A stretch of 9,334 nucleotides of DNA from assembly GCA_947458895.1 (NCBI GenBank), contig CANHBY010000022.1, forward strand, positions 1-9,334. The letters run 5' to 3'. Shown here one piece after another: positions 1 through 4,484 of this stretch. Origin of the DNA: Burkholderiales bacterium (lineage in GTDB: Bacteria > Pseudomonadota > Gammaproteobacteria > Burkholderiales > Burkholderiaceae_C). The notes under the pieces are model-generated. The model saw nothing but the letters and a program-made list of their open reading frames with translations. It did no database searches and was not told the DNA's origin. Position 1 is the first letter of the stretch. Every line of letters begins with the position of its first letter. Both the position numbers and the translations under genes were made by a program.

Positions 1-239
1 AGATTGAACGAGATCACAAATGACTGGCTTGGTATGACTGGTGAACGCAATGTACACGAATGCGCGCCAAACGGAAGCGCTTTTCACACGAATTCGACGA
101 AATGTGATAAGTCACTACGCGCAAGCACTTAAGCCAGGCCCCGGGGCCTGGGGGCAGTCCTGGAAGCTATTAGAGCTTTTGGCGATCGTGGCACTGACCG
201 GCTCCGCTGGGGCACAATCTGGGCTCATGGGAGTTTCAA
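1..239. other. Unassigned lead-in upstream of the S4 gene
   Basis: I recognise no gene here. Plus-strand frame 1 is open from the window edge to a TAA at 130-132 (43 codons), while the other two plus frames hit stops within the first 21 bases. The end of an upstream gene is therefore possible, but the peptide matches no family I know. A 68-codon open frame at 41-247 has no recognisable domain, overlaps the S4 start and is probably chance. The stretch also holds an 18-base palindrome (134-151) and a weak AAGCT/AGCTT hairpin (164-178) followed by two more T residues. Confidence 0.3.
134..151. repeat. 18-base perfect palindrome, possible terminator stem
   Basis: CCAGGCCCCGGGGCCTGG is its own reverse complement. 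As RNA it would fold into a 7-bp GC-rich stem with a CCGG tetraloop. It begins one base after the TAA at 130-132 that closes the only open plus frame entering the window, which is where a terminator would sit. However, the bases that follow are GGGCAGTCC and not a T-run, so a classical intrinsic terminator is not shown. A dimeric-protein binding site is the alternative. Confidence 0.4.
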
Positions 240-476
240 ATGTCTGAAGTGCAGCGGTTAGATTTCTTTTTGCGAGGTGAGCACATTGCGCTCGATGCGC
301 TCTTGAAGGCCTCAGGGGTGGCCGAAAGTGGTGGCCGGGCCAAGGTGCTGATCGGGGAAGGCGCTGTGCTTGTTGATGGCCAACCGGAGACGCGCAGGGC
401 CTGCAAAATCAGGGCTGGCCAGGTGGTGAATTTCAGTGGCGTGCGCATTGCTGTCCGAGCAGCCCAGGCGGAGTGA
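240..476 (+). CDS. ybcJ: YbcJ-like S4-domain RNA-binding protein
   Basis: This is a 78-residue protein that is almost entirely a single S4 RNA-binding fold. Residues about 17-65 carry the family pattern ESG-x2-AK-x2-I-x-EG-x-V-x-VDG, then ETRRxCKIxAGQ-x-V-x-F-x-G, which matches the E. coli YbcJ family as I know it. S4 domains bind structured RNA, often rRNA or tRNA. The precise target of YbcJ-type proteins is not established, and a ribosome-associated role is inferred. The ATG at 240 has a Shine-Dalgarno GGGAG (229-233) six bases upstream. The stop lies two bases before the ATG of the dioxygenase gene, so the two are probably co-translated. Length is normal for the family. Confidence 0.88.
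   Translation: MSEVQRLDFFLRGEHIALDALLKASGVAESGGRAKVLIGEGAVLVDGQPETRRACKIRAGQVVNFSGVRIAVRAAQAE
470..473 (+). promoter_or_regulatory. Shine-Dalgarno that decides the dioxygenase start
   Basis: GGAG lies inside the last codons of the S4 gene, five bases before the ATG at 479. A GTG at 473 overlaps the S4 stop and is also in frame, but this GGAG runs into it. The ATG at 479 (or the adjacent ATG at 482) is therefore the better start. Confidence 0.55.
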
Positions 477-478
477 CC

Positions 479-1234
479 ATGATGTGGAATCAGCCCTCCT
501 TGTCGTCCCAAGCTGCTTTGCCTCGGGTTTCTCTGTCTGAGCTGGTGCCCTCGCTGAAAGATCAGGGCTTTGCTGCGATAGACCCTGCGAGTTTGAGTTC
601 AGCCCTGGGCGAGGAGTTGTCGGAATTGTGTGCGCTGGGGCCGTTTTGGGACGACCTGCCTGCGGATGCTTACCTGCGCGACGGCGGCCGATACCGGCGT
701 CGGCGTCATTCGTGTTTTGTCATCACGGGGTCGCATGTCGAGTGTGTGCCACACCGTGCGCACTGGCAGCCAGTGGCTTACAACGCCTTGCACGGTGGCA
801 TTGAGCGCTGGTTCGAGCCCCTTGATCCGGCGCTGGTGAATCAAGCGCTTTGGGGTCGCCTGCTGGTTCGCCTGTCTCAGGCTTGTTCAGAGGTCAAGGG
901 CGATCAGCCTTGGTTTGTGGAAGCGCACCAGTTTCGAATCGACACGACCGACGGTATTGGGCGGCCCACCCCGGAAGGTGCCCACCGGGATGGCGTCGAT
1001 TTTGTGGCCGTGATTTTGGTGTCACGTCACAACATCAAGGGGGGCGAGAGCCGCATCTTTGAAGCCGACGGGCCCCATGGCATTCGGTTCACCCTGTCTG
1101 AACCATGGACCTTGCTGATGATGGACGACGAGCGAGTCATCCACGAGACGACTCCTATCCAGCCACTGGTAGAGGGCGGTCATCGCGACACGCTGATACT
1201 GACATTCCGCCGAGGTGGGTTTCAGGGGCTTTGA
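479..1234 (+). CDS. 2-oxoglutarate/Fe(II) dioxygenase family protein (PF10014 type)
   Basis: This 251-residue protein belongs to the 2OG-Fe dioxygenase family that includes the Bacillus L-isoleucine 4-hydroxylase; substrate assignment across the family is patchy. Visible metal ligands are the HxD motif (EGAHRDG, H169 and D171) and the distal histidine (VIHETTPI, H222). An arginine (R236, in HRDTLILTFR) is placed to bind the 2OG carboxylate. Between them, NIKGGESRIF and the PW-x-LLMMDDER segment are typical of the double-stranded beta-helix core. The N-terminal 140 residues are a helical cap without recognisable motifs. No signal peptide or membrane helix is seen, so it is probably cytoplasmic. 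The start was chosen from the GGAG at 470-473. It is tightly linked to the S4 gene, but the substrate cannot be inferred from context; a free amino acid is the family-based guess. Confidence 0.82.
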   Translation: MMWNQPSLSSQAALPRVSLSELVPSLKDQGFAAIDPASLSSALGEELSELCALGPFWDDLPADAYLRDGGRYRRRRHSCFVITGSHVECVPHRAHWQPVAYNALHGGIERWFEPLDPALVNQALWGRLLVRLSQACSEVKGDQPWFVEAHQFRIDTTDGIGRPTPEGAHRDGVDFVAVILVSRHNIKGGESRIFEADGPHGIRFTLSEPWTLLMMDDERVIHETTPIQPLVEGGHRDTLILTFRRGGFQGL

Positions 1235-1244
1235 CGCCACTTGA

Positions 1245-1892
1245 CTAAAACGGCACTTCGCAACTCAAGGCCAAGGGCTCATGGTGTGAGGGGTGTTCGA
1301 TCTCGATGAATCGAGCGTGCAGCAAAAGCCGTGGTGCTCGCTTGACCTGCGCGTGGGTGGCATAGAGGGCATCGCCCAAAATTGGGTGGCCCATCCAACT
1401 CAGGTGAACCCTGAGCTGGTGACTGCGGCCAGTGACGGGAGTGAGCGCCACTCGCGTGGTGGCTTGGCTTGTGTCGCGCGCCAGCACTTGATAGTGGGTG
1501 ATCGACGGCTTGCCATTTTCGAAGTCTACTTTTTGCTTGGGTCGCTGGGGCCAGTCGGCGATCAAGGGTGCATTGATTTCACCGGCATCATCGGTCATCA
1601 GGCCGTCCACCACGGCCACATATTCTTTGCGCACCTTGCGTTGTTCGAACTGATGGCTCAGGGCGCGTTGAGCATCAAGCCCCCTGGCGAACAGGAGAAT
1701 GCCTGAGGTGGCCATGTCGAGGCGATGGACCACCTTGGTGTCTGCGAAGTGCTGCTGGGCTCGCTGGGTGACGCTGTCATGGGCCAAGTCTCCCCGGCCG
1801 GGCACGGAAAGCAGGCCACTCGGCTTGTTGACGGCGATGAGGAATTTATCAACATACAAAACCTCGAGTTCGGCCTGTTGGAGGGAATGCAT
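1245..1892 (-). CDS. rluA: RluA-type pseudouridine synthase (23S rRNA U746 / tRNA U32)
   Basis: This protein of 215 residues is close to E. coli RluA (219) and isomerises uridine to pseudouridine in RNA. The catalytic motif HRLDMATSG is at residues 56-64 with the nucleophilic Asp at 59. NKPSGLLSVPGR (22-33), DWPQRPKQKV (113-122), GKPSITHYQV (127-136), TGRSHQLRVH (154-163) and GHPILGD (168-174) all follow E. coli RluA closely. This favours RluA itself over RluC/D, which also carry an S4 domain that is absent here. The dual 23S/tRNA specificity is known for E. coli and inferred here. The gene converges on the dioxygenase with 10 bases between stops. No clear ribosome binding site precedes the ATG. 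The frame stays open 40 codons upstream without ATG, GTG or TTG, so the annotated N-terminus is the first standard choice. Confidence 0.92.
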   Translation of the reverse strand: MHSLQQAELEVLYVDKFLIAVNKPSGLLSVPGRGDLAHDSVTQRAQQHFADTKVVHRLDMATSGILLFARGLDAQRALSHQFEQRKVRKEYVAVVDGLMTDDAGEINAPLIADWPQRPKQKVDFENGKPSITHYQVLARDTSQATTRVALTPVTGRSHQLRVHLSWMGHPILGDALYATHAQVKRAPRLLLHARFIEIEHPSHHEPLALSCEVPF

Positions 1893-2070
1893 CGGGGGTT
1901 TGCCAAGGGTTTGTGGTGGTCGGCCGCGAGCGTTGCGAGCCCAGCGGCCTGCTGCGTTGTGACGGACTACCCGTTTGGGGGGGCGTGTGAAATGAGTGAG
2001 GTATTCACTAGTTTACTTTTGCACAGGCCTGGGTGGATACTGAAGGCACTTGCTTCAAGTGAGTGATTCG
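1893..2070. promoter_or_regulatory. Divergent intergenic region between rluA and the small membrane protein gene
   Basis: This 178-base gap should hold the promoters of rluA (minus) and of the following plus-strand gene. I see an AGTGA-N5-TCACT inverted repeat (1995-2009) and a CACTTG-CTT-CAAGTG hairpin (2047-2061), but no convincing -35/-10 pair. On the minus strand the bases next to rluA read as an open, arginine-rich extension of RluA without a start codon. Confidence 0.35.
2047..2061. repeat. Short inverted repeat before the small membrane protein gene
   Basis: CACTTG-CTT-CAAGTG is a perfect 6-bp inverted repeat with a 3-base centre, ending nine bases before the ATG at 2071. It could be an operator or an RNA hairpin close to the translation start. 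There is no independent evidence for either. Confidence 0.35.
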
Positions 2071-2295
2071 ATGGCTGAGCAAATCATTTATTTTGGTCTT
2101 TTCCTGGCTTGTCTTGCAGTGCTTGTCAATTTGATGGCCGGTGGCACATTGTTGCTCCACGCCAAGCGCTTGTGGCGTGATGTGCGGGCCATTCCTGCAG
2201 CCCGCAGGCGCCGCGCGTACCTTGAGAATGAATTTCGTTCTACCCGCAAGCAGTCTAAAAGGCAGCCTCAGAGCCGGTCCACCCTGGATCACTGA
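2071..2295 (+). CDS. Small single-pass membrane protein, unknown function
   Basis: This 74-residue protein has one hydrophobic helix at about residues 5-30 (IIYFGLFLACLAVLVNLMAG and on). A strongly basic tail follows, with RR/KR clusters around residues 40-50 and 60-66. The positive-inside rule places the tail in the cytoplasm and the N-terminus outside. I do not recognise the family and assign no function. The ATG at 2071 is preferred over an in-frame TTG at 2050, which would lie within a hairpin. Only a weak GAGTGA (2061-2066) serves as ribosome binding site. It stands alone between the rluA/small-gene divergent region and tadA, and co-transcription with tadA (102-base gap) is possible. The helix-plus-basic-tail composition argues that it is a real gene. 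Confidence 0.6.
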   Translation: MAEQIIYFGLFLACLAVLVNLMAGGTLLLHAKRLWRDVRAIPAARRRRAYLENEFRSTRKQSKRQPQSRSTLDH

Positions 2296-2397
2296 GCAGG
2301 CCACAGCGTCCCGCACCCAGGTCATTTTCCTGCGTCCTGGGGGTCGTGCCGCTTGAGTTGGGCGAGAATCGAACCCATCTTGATCGCCCTGACACCC

Positions 2398-2958
2398 ATG
2401 TCTTCCCCGCTGCATACTGACGAATCCGCGATGCGTTTGGCCCTGTATCAAGCCCAGGCGGCTTGGGCTGCGGGTGAGGTTCCGGTTGGCGCGGTGATCG
2501 TGCGTGGGGGAGAGGTCATTGCCGTGGGCTACAACCGCCCCATTGCTGAAAGCGATCCCACGGCACATGCTGAAATTGTGGCCTTGCGTCAGGCCGCCCG
2601 TTTGATGTCGAACTACAGGCTACCTGAATGCGAACTCTTCGTGACTCTGGAGCCCTGCGCCATGTGTGCCATGGCTTTGCTGCATGCACGGTTCAAACGC
2701 GTGGTGTTTGGCGCTTCAGATCCCAAGACGGGTGCAGCAGGTTCGGTCGTGAACCTCTTTGAGAGTGCTCAGCTCAACCCTCATACCGAACTGACGGGGG
2801 GGGTGTTGAGTGAGCCGTGCGGGCAGGTGCTGCGTGATTTTTTTGCCGAGCGCCGACGAGCCTCTCGGCAAAAGCGCGAAGCAATGAACCTTTTGCCTGG
2901 GCCCGGCACGGCCCAAGTGCTGGGTGATGACACCCTAATTAACTCCGACACACCATGA
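2398..2958 (+). CDS. tadA: tRNA adenosine(34) deaminase TadA
   Basis: TadA deaminates wobble adenosine 34 to inosine in tRNA-Arg(ACG), so it is needed for decoding CGN codons and is usually essential. The protein has 186 residues. The zinc site is complete: HAE at 57-59 (His ligand, catalytic Glu59) and PCAMC at 86-90 (Cys87, Cys90). GEVPVGAV (26-33), NRPI, DPTAHAE, NYRL, VTLEPC and DPKTGAAGS are characteristic of TadA as opposed to cytosine or guanine deaminases. The ATG at 2398 gives an N-terminus of the usual length; a TTG at 2353 would add 15 unlikely residues. No good Shine-Dalgarno is visible. The C-terminal tail past residue 160 is longer than in E. coli (167 residues total). The stop overlaps the ldcA start (ATGA), implying translational coupling. 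Confidence 0.95.
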   Translation: MSSPLHTDESAMRLALYQAQAAWAAGEVPVGAVIVRGGEVIAVGYNRPIAESDPTAHAEIVALRQAARLMSNYRLPECELFVTLEPCAMCAMALLHARFKRVVFGASDPKTGAAGSVVNLFESAQLNPHTELTGGVLSEPCGQVLRDFFAERRRASRQKREAMNLLPGPGTAQVLGDDTLINSDTP

Positions 2959-3899
2959 CCTCTTTGATTTTGTTCAGCCCCAGTGGGGTGCTGGCGCGTG
3001 CTTTGCCTTTGCGTCGTGCAGCCAAGCGCCTACAGTTGGATGGTTTTGATGTGTCCATTGATGAGGGAGCCTTGCTCAAGCATCAGCGCTTTGCTGGCGA
3101 TGACGACGCCCGGCTGGCAGCCCTTCACCGCGTGGCCGATCTGGCTCCCAGCGTGGCCTTGGCCACGAGAGGGGGCTATGGTTTGACCCGGCTGCTGGAC
3201 CGCATCGATTGGCCTCGCATTGAGCGCAGCATTGAGCGTGGTACGCGCTGGGTGGGGCACAGCGACATGACAGCCTTTCAACTGGGCTTGCTGGCGCATG
3301 CCAAAACCCATGTCACCACATGGGCAGGCCCGTTGGCCTGTGGTGACTTTGGCGGCGACGAGGTGGACGAGATCACGCAAGCTTGTTTCCTGGAGGCCAT
3401 GAGCGGCCAACTCGAGGCGCTTGGCTTTACGGAGGGAGGGCCGGGTCGCAGGCGGGCTTCCAATACGCAGTCTTTCGATGGCCTCGAGGTGACCGGCACC
3501 TTGTGGGGGGGGAACCTTTGCATGGTCAGCACCCTGCTGGGGACGCCCCACTGGCCGGCACGCCGAGTCACCAAGGGTGGCATTTTGTTTTTGGAAGATG
3601 TGAACGAACACCCCTACCGCGTAGAGCGCAGCCTGCTGCAACTGCATCAGGCGGGGGTGTTGGACAGTCAAAAAGCTGTTTTATTAGGCGACTTCACTGA
3701 ATATAAAAAATCACCGCTGGACCGCGGCTACAACCTCGATGGGGTCGTGGCGTACCTGCGCAGCCTGACTCGAACGCCCATCCTGACAGGCCTGCCTTTT
3801 GGGCATGGGCCCACCAAGATCAGCCTGCCTGTGGGTGAAAAGATCGACTTGGTGGTGCAGGGCAGGGATGTGTTGATGGGGTGGGCGCATGAGGATTGA
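2955..3899 (+). CDS. ldcA: LD-carboxypeptidase (peptidase family S66)
   Basis: This 314-residue cytoplasmic serine peptidase removes the terminal D-alanine from murein tetrapeptides during peptidoglycan recycling. The S66 catalytic Ser-Glu-His triad is visible: Ser103 in GHSDMTAF, Glu214 in LFLEDVNEHPY, and His284 in PFGHGP. The TRGGYG signature (71-76) forms part of the nucleophile-bearing domain. Length fits the family (about 300-340). No signal peptide is present. The ATG at 2955 overlaps the tadA stop by four bases (ATGA), so translation is likely coupled to tadA. The functional link between tRNA editing and cell-wall recycling is not obvious; shared transcription is probably a matter of genome economy. 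Confidence 0.93.
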   Translation: MTSLILFSPSGVLARALPLRRAAKRLQLDGFDVSIDEGALLKHQRFAGDDDARLAALHRVADLAPSVALATRGGYGLTRLLDRIDWPRIERSIERGTRWVGHSDMTAFQLGLLAHAKTHVTTWAGPLACGDFGGDEVDEITQACFLEAMSGQLEALGFTEGGPGRRRASNTQSFDGLEVTGTLWGGNLCMVSTLLGTPHWPARRVTKGGILFLEDVNEHPYRVERSLLQLHQAGVLDSQKAVLLGDFTEYKKSPLDRGYNLDGVVAYLRSLTRTPILTGLPFGHGPTKISLPVGEKIDLVVQGRDVLMGWAHED

Positions 3900-3971
3900 C
3901 CTGGCCACAGAGTTGGCACGCTCGTACATTTGGAAAACTATTCTTCCAACCTCGGTGGTTAGAATTCCGCT
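3900..3971 (+). promoter_or_regulatory. Candidate promoter/operator of the copper-type operon
   Basis: These 72 bases separate ldcA from the DUF2946 gene. TTGGAA (3930-3935) and TTCCAA (3944-3949) form a perfect inverted repeat with 8-base spacing. Possible promoter elements are TTGGCA (3913-3918) with TATTCT (3939-3944), a long 20-base spacer, or an isolated TAGAAT (3960-3965) lying 6 bases before the GTG start. The repeat overlaps the first -10 candidate, as a repressor site would. It does not look like a Fur box or a CueR dyad. All of this is visual judgement. Confidence 0.35.
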
Positions 3972-4361
3972 GTGACTTTACTTCGCCCCCACCTCCGAAC
4001 TCTGGCTCTGTTGGCCGCATTGGCCATGTTGTGCATGGCCTTCGTGCCAGCCATTGGCCGGTGGGTGAGGGCAGCGCAGGGGGCTGATTTTTGGGCTGAG
4101 GTTTGCACGGCCAGTGGCCTCCAAGTGGTCTTGGCTTCGTCCGCTGACGAGGGGGCTGGGCCGGCCAAAAGCTCAGTCCAACAGATGGATCATTGCCCCT
4201 GGTGTGCCCACATGGGAGCAGGCCTGCCCCCGGCCGAGCTTCGCATCTCCATGGTGTTTGGCGGCACCACTACACATCCGGCACTTTTCTACCGCGCGCC
4301 TGCGCGGTTGTTTGCTTGGGTCCCGGCGCAGCCCAGGGCTCCGCCCGCTCTTCTGGCTTGA
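3972..4361 (+). CDS. cruR: DUF2946 family protein, CruR-like copper-sensing upstream ORF
   Basis: This 129-residue protein has a hydrophobic N-terminal signal/anchor (about 9-26). It then shows the DUF2946 hallmarks WAEVCTASG (41-49), DHCPWC (73-78, a CXXC), and a C-terminal AWVPAQPRAPP ending in RAPP (122-125). In Bordetella pertussis a DUF2946 protein heads the bfrG operon. There the nascent chain stalls on RAPP without copper, while copper bound at the CXXC relieves the stall and triggers Rho-dependent termination before the next gene. Both motifs are intact here and the gene sits directly upstream of a TonB-dependent receptor, so the same regulatory role is inferred. The GTG start is fixed by an in-frame TAG at 3960-3962. 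There is no strong Shine-Dalgarno; the nearest purine run, GGTGG at 3954-3958, is too far away. The protein may have no other function than regulation. Confidence 0.85.
   Translation: MTLLRPHLRTLALLAALAMLCMAFVPAIGRWVRAAQGADFWAEVCTASGLQVVLASSADEGAGPAKSSVQQMDHCPWCAHMGAGLPPAELRISMVFGGTTTHPALFYRAPARLFAWVPAQPRAPPALLA
4335..4361 (+). promoter_or_regulatory. RAPP translation-arrest motif and stop
   Basis: Codons AGG GCT CCG CCC (4335-4346) encode Arg-Ala-Pro-Pro, followed by Ala-Leu-Leu-Ala and TGA. RAPP is the arrest motif reported for the B. pertussis homologue. Consecutive prolines near the end of a chain are consistent with ribosome stalling. That stalling happens here is inference. Confidence 0.6.
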
Positions 4362-4480
4362 AAACCTGAACCTGAGCCCCTCGGCTTGAGCTTTGTCTCG
4401 CTGCCGGGTTCTTTCTTAGTTTCTTGGCAGGCCATGGCCCTCATCGGGGCCACGCCGCAGCCAGCAGCCGGATATCTCAC
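4362..4480 (+). promoter_or_regulatory. Leader between DUF2946 gene and receptor; candidate Rho-dependent termination region
   Basis: The 119-base spacer begins right after the DUF2946 stop. Positions 4391-4426 are pyrimidine-rich and little structured, the character of a Rho loading site. After it comes a 6-bp hairpin TGGCCC (4435-4440) / GGGCCA (4447-4452). No T-run follows, so it is not an intrinsic terminator. A 16-codon ORF (4434-4484) spans the second half. By analogy with the B. pertussis bfrG leader this is where copper would cause premature termination. I see no cobalamin-riboswitch B12 box. Confidence 0.45.
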
Positions 4481-4484
4481 ATGA
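4434..4484 (+). CDS. Possible 16-codon leader peptide
   Basis: ATG at 4434 opens a frame encoding MALIGATPQPAAGYLT, with its TGA at 4482-4484. That stop overlaps the receptor ATG at 4481 in an ATGA junction, the geometry of translational coupling. The ribosome binding site is poor (GGCAGG almost abutting the ATG), and the start codon lies inside the hairpin described for this leader. It may be chance; its translation is unproven. Confidence 0.25.
   Translation: MALIGATPQPAAGYLT

Noticed and set aside
41..247. 68-codon plus-strand open frame before the S4 gene
   Set aside because: No recognisable domain, no good ribosome binding site, overlaps the well-supported S4 start, and reads straight through the palindrome.
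1235..1244. Bidirectional terminator between the dioxygenase gene and rluA
   Set aside because: Only 10 bases separate the two stop codons and no inverted repeat with a T-run is visible there.
2316..2341. CCCAGG...CCTGGG hairpin between the small membrane protein gene and tadA
   Set aside because: A 6-bp stem with a 14-base loop and no T-run is too weak to call a terminator.
2365..2392. GGGTTCGATTCTC on the minus strand, resembling a tRNA T-arm
   Set aside because: The arm pairs poorly (an A-C and two G-T positions), and no acceptor stem, D-arm or anticodon arm can be found around it. It sits immediately before and across the tadA start region.
2008..2568. 186-codon minus-strand open frame across the small membrane protein gene and the start of tadA
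   Set aside because: It overlaps antisense to conserved TadA sequence, has no domain, and its composition is typical of shadow frames.
4362..4480. Possible cobalamin riboswitch upstream of a TonB receptor
   Set aside because: No B12-box-like sequence and too short a leader. The DUF2946 gene points to copper.
4424..4480. Receptor start at the in-frame TTG at 4424
   Set aside because: It would place 19 hydrophilic residues with several His/Arg in front of a good signal peptide. The ATG at 4481 fits an exported protein better.
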